DNA from: Crocinitomicaceae bacterium
Lineage (GTDB): Bacteria; Bacteroidota; Bacteroidia; Flavobacteriales_D; Crocinitomicaceae
DNA length: 56,309 nucleotides
Direction: 5' to 3'
NCBI GenBank assembly: GCA_003247185.1
Contig: QKAV01000051.1
Coordinates: 1-56,309 of the forward strand
The translations under genes and the position numbers were made by a program. This document shows, one piece after another, positions 1 through 9,023 of the stretch; within the stretch, counting starts at the first letter, position 1; every line of letters begins with the position of its first letter. A model generated the notes under the pieces. The model saw only the letters and a list, made by a program, of their open reading frames with translations. It ran no database searches and was not told the origin of the DNA.

Positions 1-887
1 AATTTTGGTATGATCGCATCACCCCATCTGTGGAACAGACCCATACTTAAACTGGACGGTTTGTTTCTTCCGGTCATTTTAGAGCCTTCTGTTAATGTGT
101 ATCGGTAGTACATTCCATACTGAAGTTCCATTGCAGATCCCTGATAGTTAAAATATACGGCAGGCATTACAGATCCTGGAGAATTACCTATTCCAATCAA
201 ACTATTTGCAAAGACTGTCATGCGCATTTTTAGTTTTTCATTTCCATTTTCAATGAACCCGAAATTTGGGTTATTTACATGAAAAAATGCCACTCCCGCA
301 TTGATTACGCGTTTGTTATTTTGGGTCATATATCCTTCCCCGACACGATTTGTATATAGGATTCCTGCTCCTGCATCCATATAACCGAATGATGCCGAAT
401 TGAATGTTTCTCCCGAAGCTATGGAAGCATCATACGAACTACCGTTATATTGCGAAGCCCACATTCCATTATTTGCGGACAAGGCTCTTTGACCATATCC
501 TCCATAGATTCCCAAACCGATTGTATTTTCCCTGTCCAAAAGCAAATGGTACGCGAGGTTGATGGATACATTCGTTGTACTCACACGGTTATCACCCGAA
601 TTATCATTGTAAAAATTAATACCCCCTGCTATGATACCTTTCTTCTGAAATTGGTTTTCGTTGAATCGGGCATCGTATGAGGCTGAAATCGTGTTGTAAG
701 GAGAAGCAACGCTATTCCATTGGGTACGATAGTTTACGATCCCCATCATTGGCGCATTGGCACCTGCTAAAGCCGGATTCAGGTTAAAAGGTGCATTTTC
801 CACTTGCGAAAAGTGTACATCCTGTGCAACGGAAATCGTTGTGATTAAAAGTGCTGCAACTGAGTTAATTATTTTTAGTGATCTCAT
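1..887 (-). CDS. PorP/SprF family type IX secretion system membrane protein (3' end truncated by window edge)
   Basis: Minus-strand frame from ATG at 887 reads MRSLKIINSVAALLITTISVAQDVHFSQVENAPFNLNPALAGANAPMMGIVNYRTQWNSV..., the typical PorP/SprF N-terminus (signal peptide, FSQ, NPALAG, YR.QW). Absent from the ORF track because its stop lies outside the window. Confidence 0.88.
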   Translation of the reverse strand, partial: MRSLKIINSVAALLITTISVAQDVHFSQVENAPFNLNPALAGANAPMMGIVNYRTQWNSVASPYNTISASYDARFNENQFQKKGIIAGGINFYNDNSGDNRVSTTNVSINLAYHLLLDRENTIGLGIYGGYGQRALSANNGMWASQYNGSSYDASIASGETFNSASFGYMDAGAGILYTNRVGEGYMTQNNKRVINAGVAFFHVNNPNFGFIENGNEKLKMRMTVFANSLIGIGNSPGSVMPAVYFNYQGSAMELQYGMYYRYTLTEGSKMTGRNKPSSLSMGLFHRWGDAIIPK

Positions 888-903
888 AATCTGGATATTG
901 GCA

Positions 904-3900
904 TTATCTTACTAGTGTTATATTTCCCGATGTCTCAATAACATCTCCGTTACTTTTCATGACATATAAGGTGTAAACAAACGTCCCTTCCTGAACAGGT
1001 TTTCCTTTGTATGTTCCATCCCAGCAAATTTCATTTTGCTGTCCGGACGTACTGCTGTAAGTACTCGCTGTCTCAAAGACCATTTCTCCCCATCTGTCAA
1101 ATACTCTGAATTGGATTTCTGTGATGCATTCTCCATAAACACACAAGTATTCGTTTGCTGAAGGACCGGTACCATTCGGTGAGAAGATCGTCGGAACAAA
1201 TAATTCTGCACAATCTTTTTCGACAACAATAAGTACGCTATCGCTTCCCGTACAACCCAGAGCATCTGTTCCTGTTACGATGTACAGAGTAGTTTGGTCA
1301 GGAGTTGCGATCGGATTTGCACAATCAGAACAACTCAATCCGGTGGAAGGTGTCCATACATACGTGTCCGCTCCTGTTGTGGTAATGTCTACACTTGACC
1401 CGCTTGTAATAGTTGCATTGTCTGGCGTCGCATCTACTCCCAGATTTCCTGAATTGGAAACAGTATAGTTTTCTGTGCTTGTACATCCATTGTCATCTGT
1501 TATGGTAACCGAGTAACTTCCTGCCGTCAGTCCTGAAATACCTGAAGTTGTTTCACCGTTCGGAGTCCAGCTATAGGTATAATTTCCAGACCCTCCAGTA
1601 GCATTCAATGTAACGCTTCCAAGGGTTGAATTGGAGCAGTCCACGTCTGTAGCAGCACCATTTCCTGCAATGGATTGAGGTTCGGTGATTGTCCAGTTGT
1701 CTGTGGAGCTACAACCGAGGTTGTCAGTAACAAGAACGGTATAACTTCCAGGAGTAAGTCCTGTAACATCATCAGTTGAGCCTGCATTTGGAGTCCAGCT
1801 GTATGTGTATGGTGCCTGTCCGCCCGTGATCGTTAAATAAATAGCTCCGTCACTGTCACCATTACAAGTTACATTAAACAGTGAGTCAAGAGTAATAACC
1901 GGTGCTCCTGCAACAGGGTCTACGGTGTAGGAAGTAACGGAAGAAGTTGTACAACCTGTGTTAACGTCCTGAACTGTTATTGTATATGATCCGGTAGTTA
2001 ATCCGGTAAATGAAGCAGATGTCTGATAATTTATTCCATCGATACTATACGTGTAATTTGAACCGATCGGATCAGTTACGTCTATAGTTCCTGTTGGAGT
2101 AGAACAGGTTGGCTGTGTTACTGTTCCTGTTGGAGCGGTAGGCCCTGAAGGAATCGGATCAACGGTAGCAGATGAAGAGGTACTTGAAGTACACCCTGCT
2201 GCATTGGTTACCGTAAATGTGTAGGATCCTGAACTTAACCCGGAAACAGTTGCTGTCGTACCCGTACCAGTTTGTGTCGCCCCACCTGGAGTTGTTGTAA
2301 TCGTCCATGATCCTGACGCAGGTAAACCACTTAGATCTATACTTCCCGTAGTATTGATACAATCGGGCTGTGTAATGGTTCCGATTATTGGAGCCGAAGG
2401 AGTTGCCGGTTGAGGATCAATAATAACGTTTGATGAACTTCCGGATACGCATCCTGATGCATCCTCTACAGTAAAAGTATAGGTGGTGTTAGCTGTCAGA
2501 CCTGAAATGGTAGTTGTAGTTCCTGTACCAGTTTGTGTCGCTCCACCTGGAGTTGTTGTGATTGTCCATGTTCCTGATGCAGGTAGTCCGCTAAGATCAA
2601 CGCTTCCTGTTGCAGTGGAACAATCCGGTTGAACAATATTACTGGTCAACGGCGCAGATGGTGCTGAAGGTACAGTGTTAATGACAGCATTTGTTGAAGA
2701 CGTTGAAGTACATCCCGCCGCATTCGTAACTGTAAAAGTATAGGTGGTTCCTGCTGTTAAACCGGTGAAAGTAGCAGTAGTACCTGTTCCAGTTTGCGTT
2801 GCACTACCTGGGGTAGCAGTAATCGTCCATGATCCTGACGCAGGTAAACCACTTAGATCAACACTTCCCGTAGCAACGCTACAAGTAGGTTGAGTAATGG
2901 TTCCGATAACCGGTGCTGTCGGTGTTGCAGGTTGCGCGTTAACTACCGCATTGGCTGATGAACCGGAAGTACACCCTGCTGCATTGGTTACAGTAAATGT
3001 ATAGGTGGTATTATCTGTAAGACCTGAGATAGTAGCAGTAGTACCTGTACCCGTTTGTGTTGCTCCTCCTGGAGAAGTGGTAATTGTCCATGTTCCTGAT
3101 GCAGGTAAACCACTTAGATCAACGCTTCCTGTGGCAACGCTACACGTAGGTTGAGTAATGGTTCCGATAACTGGTGCCCCCGGAGCTGCCGGAATAGTAT
3201 TGATTACAACGTTTCCTGTCGATCCGGAAACACATCCGCCTGAATTAGTTACAGTGAATGTGTAGGTTGTACCAGCCGTAAGACCGGTGAAAGTAGCCGT
3301 AGTTCCTGTTCCGGTTTGTGTTGCACCACCCGGATTTGCAGTAATCGTCCACGTTCCTGACGATGGTAAGTTTCCAAGGTCTACGCTTCCGGTTGTATTT
3401 ATACAATCCGGTTGAACAATATTACTTGTTGTAGGAGTGGAAGGAAGCGAAATAATGGTGTTTGTGAAGTTCTCAGTACATGTTGTTCCGTTGTAGGTAA
3501 TACCAACACTAACATTAAAATTCTGATTGCTTCCGGTCGTGTTAGTTGGGGTATATGTAAATGTCTGACCTGAACCGGAAGTTGGAGAAGCTGAAGTTCC
3601 TCCGGGTGCAGTTACGGTCCAGTTGTAGGTTGCTCCCGTTGATGGTAAAGCTTCAAAATCAAAGGCTGTTCCACTACAAGCAGGAGTGGTAGCAGTAATT
3701 TGGTTCGCTCCCGGAACTGTTACAGTAACCGTATTGGAAGTTGTTTCGCATCCTGTTGTTCCTGCAATAACCTGAAACTGATACGTGCCTTGTGCAGCAC
3801 CACTTGTGTTAATTGTTAATACATCTGTGGTTCCGTTTGCGTAGGTGAATCCTGCAGGAGAACTGTTAGTAACATTTTCCCATGTCCCTCCGTTATTGTA

Positions 3901-5502
3901 TTGCCATTGGTATGGCCCGCCTGACGCTACTACCGATAACACATCAGAATCCGTAGAACACATTGTATTGTCCGTTGGCTGAGTTGTGATCGTTGGAGCA
4001 GTACATACGGTATAAGAACATTGCACGGAGGTTGCGGGTGTAACACTGGCAACAGTCAGGGCAAGGGTTTGAGGTCCGACAGTACCTGTCCAAACATTAT
4101 AGTACGGATCCGCGACTGTTGTAGGTCCAGCTGATGCACTTGGTGTAAATGAGGTTGGTGCACAACCGGATAATGGCGTATCCCCTGAAGGATCTGTTTT
4201 TATTACATGATAATCATAGTTCGCAGCCCCTGTAGTCATTGAGGTCATGATATAACCTCCGTCTGATGTTTGGGACCCTCTAGGCAGAAGAGTGGCAAGA
4301 CTAAAAGTGTAGTATTTTGCCCAAACATTGGATGTTGCGGTACTGTTTACACGATGCAGGGAGTTTGAAAAGACAAAACTCAAAGGTTTAATATACATCC
4401 CCATTGTAACCAGGTCTGTTCCTCCTGCTACTTCGTATATCTGTGAATTGTCAACGGGGTCCGTTCCGAAAAAGCTGGATGAGTAAGTAAAATCCCTGCT
4501 GAATGTCAATCCCCAACCTCCACTTGACGGATATTTAGTGATCCACTCTTTGCTGTTATCATAACCTACAGCTATCGGAGCGCCGGCACTTGTTTTGTTG
4601 ATTGCACCGAAATATTTGCTACTCTGACTCGAACTGAAACTTATGGCATCGAACTGCTTGTGGTAAGTTATAGTTCCTGCAGTAGTTGTTTTTAGTAGAA
4701 TTGCATCAGTTGGAGATTGGTCATTACAGTCGTTACTCGGATCCGGATTCCAATCATTAACATCATAACTACCAACAGCAATATAACCATCGGATACCTC
4801 TACTACGTCCACGAATGAAGCGTCATTATAAATCCGGTCAGTGGCATTCTTGGCTGCGTTGTTGTAATATCTGAAAACTTTGTGCCACAGGTGATTCCCG
4901 TTGTTATCCATTTTAACAATAAGTGGTGAACCGAAATATTCTGTATGAGAGTCACCATTGGAGTCGGTACAGTTTTGCGATGCATAATATATTTCTGCTC
5001 CTCCACCGTCAGGGTCATACCCGATGACATATCCGACAGCAACATACCCCCCGTCTGAAGCCTTAATCACACGGTTAAAGTAAGCGCCATCCGCCTGACT
5101 AATGGAAAATTTGGTTGATGCAAGAACATTACCCGTAGCATCTATTCGCATAAATACTCCGGCATTCGATTCACTACCTCCACAGAGATAATATTCACTG
5201 TTTGCCGCATCTTTTTTGATGTCATTTAACTGAAAGCCTATTGAACCGTCATAATACCTTTTCGACCATACCAGGTTTCCTATATCGTCGATTTGAGTTA
5301 CCGTACCATAAATAGGCAGGAAGTTAAGGTTGGTTCCTGCAAATACATAATTTGAATTCGTTAATGCTTCCACTGCATTTCCCGGAAGATCAAACAGTGC
5401 CTGATCATAATTTACCCGAAAGGCATTTGTGGTTTGTGCTTCTGCCTGAGTGTACAAAAGCACTGAAAAAACTGAAATTAGTAGTAGTCTTATTTTCTTC
5501 AT
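904..5502 (-). CDS. Giant T9SS surface protein: N-terminal repeats, five ~87-aa Ig/Fn3-like tandem repeats, SprB-like repeats, gliding-motility-associated (type B) C-terminal domain
   Basis: 1532-aa ORF with signal peptide (MKKIRLLLISVFSVLLYTQAEAQ), tandem repeats QPxCxxxTGSVDLSGLPASGTWTIT, and C-terminus FVPTIFSPNGTGPSANEYLCVYG...FRVFDRWGEMVFET...GTYKGKPVQEGTFVYTLYV. Confidence 0.92.
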   Translation of the reverse strand: MKKIRLLLISVFSVLLYTQAEAQTTNAFRVNYDQALFDLPGNAVEALTNSNYVFAGTNLNFLPIYGTVTQIDDIGNLVWSKRYYDGSIGFQLNDIKKDAANSEYYLCGGSESNAGVFMRIDATGNVLASTKFSISQADGAYFNRVIKASDGGYVAVGYVIGYDPDGGGAEIYYASQNCTDSNGDSHTEYFGSPLIVKMDNNGNHLWHKVFRYYNNAAKNATDRIYNDASFVDVVEVSDGYIAVGSYDVNDWNPDPSNDCNDQSPTDAILLKTTTAGTITYHKQFDAISFSSSQSSKYFGAINKTSAGAPIAVGYDNSKEWITKYPSSGGWGLTFSRDFTYSSSFFGTDPVDNSQIYEVAGGTDLVTMGMYIKPLSFVFSNSLHRVNSTATSNVWAKYYTFSLATLLPRGSQTSDGGYIMTSMTTGAANYDYHVIKTDPSGDTPLSGCAPTSFTPSASAGPTTVADPYYNVWTGTVGPQTLALTVASVTPATSVQCSYTVCTAPTITTQPTDNTMCSTDSDVLSVVASGGPYQWQYNNGGTWENVTNSSPAGFTYANGTTDVLTINTSGAAQGTYQFQVIAGTTGCETTSNTVTVTVPGANQITATTPACSGTAFDFEALPSTGATYNWTVTAPGGTSASPTSGSGQTFTYTPTNTTGSNQNFNVSVGITYNGTTCTENFTNTIISLPSTPTTSNIVQPDCINTTGSVDLGNLPSSGTWTITANPGGATQTGTGTTATFTGLTAGTTYTFTVTNSGGCVSGSTGNVVINTIPAAPGAPVIGTITQPTCSVATGSVDLSGLPASGTWTITTSPGGATQTGTGTTATISGLTDNTTYTFTVTNAAGCTSGSSANAVVNAQPATPTAPVIGTITQPTCSVATGSVDLSGLPASGSWTITATPGSATQTGTGTTATFTGLTAGTTYTFTVTNAAGCTSTSSTNAVINTVPSAPSAPLTSNIVQPDCSTATGSVDLSGLPASGTWTITTTPGGATQTGTGTTTTISGLTANTTYTFTVEDASGCVSGSSSNVIIDPQPATPSAPIIGTITQPDCINTTGSIDLSGLPASGSWTITTTPGGATQTGTGTTATVSGLSSGSYTFTVTNAAGCTSSTSSSATVDPIPSGPTAPTGTVTQPTCSTPTGTIDVTDPIGSNYTYSIDGINYQTSASFTGLTTGSYTITVQDVNTGCTTSSVTSYTVDPVAGAPVITLDSLFNVTCNGDSDGAIYLTITGGQAPYTYSWTPNAGSTDDVTGLTPGSYTVLVTDNLGCSSTDNWTITEPQSIAGNGAATDVDCSNSTLGSVTLNATGGSGNYTYSWTPNGETTSGISGLTAGSYSVTITDDNGCTSTENYTVSNSGNLGVDATPDNATITSGSSVDITTTGADTYVWTPSTGLSCSDCANPIATPDQTTLYIVTGTDALGCTGSDSVLIVVEKDCAELFVPTIFSPNGTGPSANEYLCVYGECITEIQFRVFDRWGEMVFETASTYSSTSGQQNEICWDGTYKGKPVQEGTFVYTLYVMKSNGDVIETSGNITLVR
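2116..3414 (-). repeat. Five tandem ~261-bp coding repeats (four of 87 aa, last of 85 aa)
   Basis: The T[CT]GTCC core recurs at 2301, 2562, 2823, 3084 and 3345, exactly 261 bp apart; each unit encodes QP[TD]C..TG[SV].DL..LP.SG.WTIT..PG.ATQTGTGTT... Confidence 0.93.
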
Positions 5503-5520
5503 CGTAGTAGCTGTTTAACT

Positions 5521-5535
5521 GGGAAACATGTTCCC
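5521..5535. other. Near-palindrome GGGAAACATGTTCCC in the predicted leader of the 904..5502 gene
   Basis: GGGAA-acatg-TTCCC, 19-33 nt upstream of the start codon. Confidence 0.5.
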
Positions 5536-5560
5536 TAAAACTTTAGTCTTTAACCGATTA

Positions 5561-5568
5561 CAAATTTA
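5561..5568 (-). promoter_or_regulatory. Bacteroidota -7 box TAAATTTG for the 904..5502 gene
   Basis: Plus strand CAAATTTA = TAAATTTG on minus, 59 nt upstream of the start codon; matches TAnnTTTG. Confidence 0.55.
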
Positions 5569-5591
5569 CCATGATTGCATCTTTCAATATA

Positions 5592-5609
5592 GGAGGGTTT
5601 CCCCCTCAA
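5592..5609 (-). promoter_or_regulatory. Shared upstream element, copy 1 (TTGAGGGGGAAACCCTCC)
   Basis: 17/18 identical to 8987..9004, with the same 23-bp gap to the -7 box. Confidence 0.6.
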
Positions 5610-5633
5610 TTTGACATAATGATTTTAACAGTT

Positions 5634-8600
5634 TTAGCGTACAATTGTGATATTTCCTGACTTTTCAATTATTGTATCATCAAATAAGCGTGCATAAATG
5701 GAGTACACATAACTTCCTTCCTGAACAGGTTTACCTCTGAATGTTCCATCCCAGCATATCGTGCTTTTGTCTGCAGAGTTCGATAAATAAGCCTCATCTG
5801 TTTGGAAAACCAATTCTCCCCATCGATCAAATACTTTAAAATTAAGTTCGGAAATACAATTACCATAGACACACAGATATTCATTGGCACTTGGACCGCT
5901 TCCGTTAGGAGAGAACATTGTTGGCACAAAAAGATCTGCACAATTAATTTCCACATAAATAGTAACCGTATCTGCTCCAGTACATCCGGAAAGATCAGTA
6001 CCCGTGACAATATAGGTAGTCGTTACTTCCGGAGATGCGATCGGGCTTGCGCAGTCTGAACAACTTAGTCCGGAACTTGGAGTCCAGGTATATGTATTGG
6101 CACCGGAAGCAGTCAGAATTACCTGCTCACCAGATGTTATAGTAGCTGAACCGGGTGATACAACAACAGGAATTCCTCCAGTAACATTCACTGTATAAGT
6201 GGAAGATGTACTACAGCCATCCTGATCTGTAACCGCAATGGTATAATTGCCGGCAGTTACATTTGAAAGGCCGGTAGTAGTTTCCCCTCCGGGAGACCAT
6301 AAGTAAGTATAGTTCCCTGCTCCTCCTGTTGCTGAAACTGAAACCGCTCCGTTAGATTGACCGCAGTCTTCATCTGTAATGGATTCAGTTAATACAATCT
6401 GCGAAGGTTCTCCGATTGTAACTGTTTCTACCGAAACACAACCTATGGCATCAGTAACAGCAATTGTATAAGTACCAGCAGTCAGGTTAGCAGCTGTAGC
6501 TGCAGTTCCTCCTGTAGGACTCCATGCATAAGTATAGGGAGAAGTTCCTCCTGTAGCGGAAACTGTAGCGGTACCATCAGCAGCTCCGAAACATGAAGCA
6601 TCAGTGGTGTTGGAAATTGAAAGTGTCGGACCTCCGTTAGTTGGAACTACAATATTGATCACTTCTGAACAGGTATTTGCATCAGTTACAGTTACGGTAT
6701 ATGATCCGCCAGGTATGTTATTCGCGGTAGCTGCTGTACCTCCTGTAGGCGACCAGTTGTAGGAGTATGGAGCAGTTCCTCCGGTAGCTGTAACAGTTGC
6801 TTGTCCATCATTGGATCCGCACGTTGCGGCCACAATGTTGCTTGAAGAGAGTTGAAGTGCTGCCGGTTCATTGATCGTGATATTCAAAACGTCCGTACAG
6901 CCTGAAGCATCGGTTACAGTTACAGTATAGGTTCCCGCTGATAATGAGGATTGAACGGCACCACTCAGTGAACCCGGCATCCAGTTGTAAGAATAAGCAG
7001 GTGTCCCTCCGGTTGTTGAAACAGTAGCAGCGCCATCGTTCGCGCCATTACAGGTAATATCTGAACTACTTTGTAATGTTAAAGCCGGTCCGTTTGTATT
7101 GCTGATTGTTGCTGAACCATTTGCGGTACATCCGTTTGCATCTGTTACCACAACAGTATAAGTTCCGGCAGCTAGTGATGAGACGGATGATGAAGTTGCT
7201 CCTCCCGGATTCCATAAATAAGAAAGACTACCTGTTCCACCTGATGCAGATACGCTGACACTTCCATTCGCTTGTCCACATGAAGCAGGTGTGGAATTTG
7301 TGTTGAGCGTTATTACTGTAGGTTCATTGATTGTAACCGTTGTACTTCCCGGGCAAAGATTGGCGTCTGAAACGCTTATCGTATATGTGCCCGGAGCTAA
7401 ATTGCTTTGGCTTGCACCATTCAGGTTTCCTGGAGTCCAGGTGTAAGTGTATCCTGGAGTTCCTCCTGAAGCAGAAGCCGTTGCAGAACCATCAGTTAAG
7501 CCATTACAACTGATGTCATTCACACCGGACATGGTAATGGTTATTGTTGGACATGCAGAACAGCTTGGGATATTATTCAGATCAGGGATAGTAATAATAG
7601 TTCCCACAGCATCTTCCACCTGAAGTGGATAATTTGTAGTTGGTGTTACAGTTGTTCCGGTAGCGAATACCTGGTAACCTGCCGGAACCGAACAACTAGT
7701 GGCTGGTGTAAAGCCATTCAGACAAGTCCCTCCGAACCAGGTATAACCACAGTTCTGACATTCGGTCTGATTCGTTATCGGTGTTGACCCGCCGGCACTC
7801 CATTCACTCCACGTAAACGGACCTGTTCCGCCATTTACGGTTAGATCACCATTTGATTCCATACAGACATCCATACATGGTGCAACGGTAATATCATAGG
7901 AAGTGGAGGTGCCACAAGTTGCATTAAATGTGATGGTATGTACTCCGAATCCTGCAACAGAAGGATCAAAAACCCCGGTACTTGCATTAATTCCTGTTCC
8001 GGACCACGTTCCGGAAATTGTTGTGGAACAGTTACTTATTCCAGGACTGGCGGTGTAGTTTGTTGGACCGTCAGAAGGACATAAGGACTGCGGACCTTGA
8101 ATTTCAACATAGCAGCATTGGTTTTGTTCAATGCTAACATCATCAATGAAATAATAGGCAAAGTAATTTCCAAATCCGTTACCGTTTGCACTGGCGTGGT
8201 TCGTGGTCGCATCATCATGGAAGTTCCCGATAATAAAGTACTGTTCTCCACCGGCAGCAACATAATCCCATTGTAAACGCACCCAGTTCATGGTGTCACT
8301 CAGGACACCACACGTGTTTTCCAGTTGTGGCGTTACATTGAGCTGAGATCCCTGTGAGCATGCATCTCTTAAATAATGGGTATTCGAAAAATAGACACCT
8401 AAGTCTTCAACTGCGTACGGAGAGCCGTCTGCGAGACTAACGTAAAAGGAAACGCAATAGGTTTGTCCTGCTACCAGAGGGCTTGTAGTATGCCCTTGAA
8501 TATATTCTCTGTAGTGATCTTCAATACCGAAAGGAGCAGAATAGGCGATTAAACCAACGTGTCTCGTTCCTGTTCTGGAATATTGCCATCCAATACCAAA

Positions 8601-8894
8601 TGAAGTGGCATTAGGCATATTAGTTGCGGCAATATTACACGCTGAAAACAGATCGGGAGAGGAGCAGCTATCTCCCGGAATATTTGAATTTGCATTATCC
8701 CAGGAAGGATCTAAGTCCTGACGAAAACCTTCACCTCCAAAATTTGAACAATTGGTATTGGTGATTTCGAAACTGGGGTTTACCACTAAATTTTGAGCAA
8801 AAACAGTTACTCTTACAGACACTGTAAGTAGAAACAGTGTCAACAGCAGAAGAAATTTACTTCTATTAAATAGTTGTAGCTGATTTTTTTTCAT
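5634..8894 (-). CDS. SprB-repeat surface protein with gliding-motility-associated (type B T9SS) C-terminal domain
   Basis: 1086-aa ORF with signal peptide, N-terminal LVVNPSFEI module, six SprB-like repeats (SGGTPGYTYTWTPG...GTYTISVSDANLC), C-terminus FVPTMFSPNGSGPSANEYLCVYGNCISELNFKVFDRWGELVFQT. Confidence 0.93.
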   Translation of the reverse strand: MKKNQLQLFNRSKFLLLLTLFLLTVSVRVTVFAQNLVVNPSFEITNTNCSNFGGEGFRQDLDPSWDNANSNIPGDSCSSPDLFSACNIAATNMPNATSFGIGWQYSRTGTRHVGLIAYSAPFGIEDHYREYIQGHTTSPLVAGQTYCVSFYVSLADGSPYAVEDLGVYFSNTHYLRDACSQGSQLNVTPQLENTCGVLSDTMNWVRLQWDYVAAGGEQYFIIGNFHDDATTNHASANGNGFGNYFAYYFIDDVSIEQNQCCYVEIQGPQSLCPSDGPTNYTASPGISNCSTTISGTWSGTGINASTGVFDPSVAGFGVHTITFNATCGTSTSYDITVAPCMDVCMESNGDLTVNGGTGPFTWSEWSAGGSTPITNQTECQNCGYTWFGGTCLNGFTPATSCSVPAGYQVFATGTTVTPTTNYPLQVEDAVGTIITIPDLNNIPSCSACPTITITMSGVNDISCNGLTDGSATASASGGTPGYTYTWTPGNLNGASQSNLAPGTYTISVSDANLCPGSTTVTINEPTVITLNTNSTPASCGQANGSVSVSASGGTGSLSYLWNPGGATSSSVSSLAAGTYTVVVTDANGCTANGSATISNTNGPALTLQSSSDITCNGANDGAATVSTTGGTPAYSYNWMPGSLSGAVQSSLSAGTYTVTVTDASGCTDVLNITINEPAALQLSSSNIVAATCGSNDGQATVTATGGTAPYSYNWSPTGGTAATANNIPGGSYTVTVTDANTCSEVINIVVPTNGGPTLSISNTTDASCFGAADGTATVSATGGTSPYTYAWSPTGGTAATAANLTAGTYTIAVTDAIGCVSVETVTIGEPSQIVLTESITDEDCGQSNGAVSVSATGGAGNYTYLWSPGGETTTGLSNVTAGNYTIAVTDQDGCSTSSTYTVNVTGGIPVVVSPGSATITSGEQVILTASGANTYTWTPSSGLSCSDCASPIASPEVTTTYIVTGTDLSGCTGADTVTIYVEINCADLFVPTMFSPNGSGPSANEYLCVYGNCISELNFKVFDRWGELVFQTDEAYLSNSADKSTICWDGTFRGKPVQEGSYVYSIYARLFDDTIIEKSGNITIVR
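6160..7530 (-). repeat. Six SprB-like repeats of alternating A/B type
   Basis: Repeat cysteine motifs in order: SCNGLTDG, SCGQANG, TCNGANDG, TCGSNDG, SCFGAADG, DCGQSNG, each followed by a GG..xYxYxW..G and GxYT..VTD..GC pattern. Boundaries approximate. Confidence 0.85.
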
Positions 8895-8909
8895 CTAATA
8901 ATAGCGTTT

Positions 8910-8950
8910 AAACTGCTTGGTCAACGAATAAATCGTTAAAGCAGAAGTTT
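8910..8950 (-). other. Leader stem-loop upstream of the SprB-repeat gene
   Basis: Nested inverted repeats AAAC/GTTT, TGCTT/AAGCA, AACGA/TCGTT around loop ATAAA; begins about at the TSS expected from the -7 box at 8956..8963. Confidence 0.5.
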
Positions 8951-8955
8951 GGGCG

Positions 8956-8963
8956 CAAAGTTA
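8956..8963 (-). promoter_or_regulatory. Bacteroidota -7 box TAACTTTG for the 5634..8894 gene
   Basis: Plus strand CAAAGTTA = TAACTTTG on minus, 62 nt upstream of the start codon. Confidence 0.55.
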
Positions 8964-8986
8964 CTATTAGAATAAGCTTGTTTTTG

Positions 8987-9004
8987 GGAGTGTTTCCCCC
9001 TCAA
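8987..9004 (-). promoter_or_regulatory. Shared upstream element, copy 2 (TTGAGGGGGAAACACTCC)
   Basis: 17/18 identical to 5592..5609, with the same 23-bp gap to the -7 box. Confidence 0.6.
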
Positions 9005-9023
9005 AATCAAGGTGAAAGACAAT

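Noticed and set aside
450-680. 76-aa plus-strand ORF
   Set aside because: Antisense inside the PorP/SprF gene, whose minus-strand frame is open and recognisable.
957-1265. 102-aa minus-strand ORF (and similar ORFs at 5669..6010, 8036..8263, 4803..5045)
   Set aside because: Out-of-frame readings inside the giant surface-protein genes with no recognisable family features.
2116-3414. Regularly spaced repeats that could suggest a CRISPR array
   Set aside because: The 261-bp period is wholly coding and in frame with protein-level repeat conservation; there are no short repeats separated by unique spacers and no cas genes.
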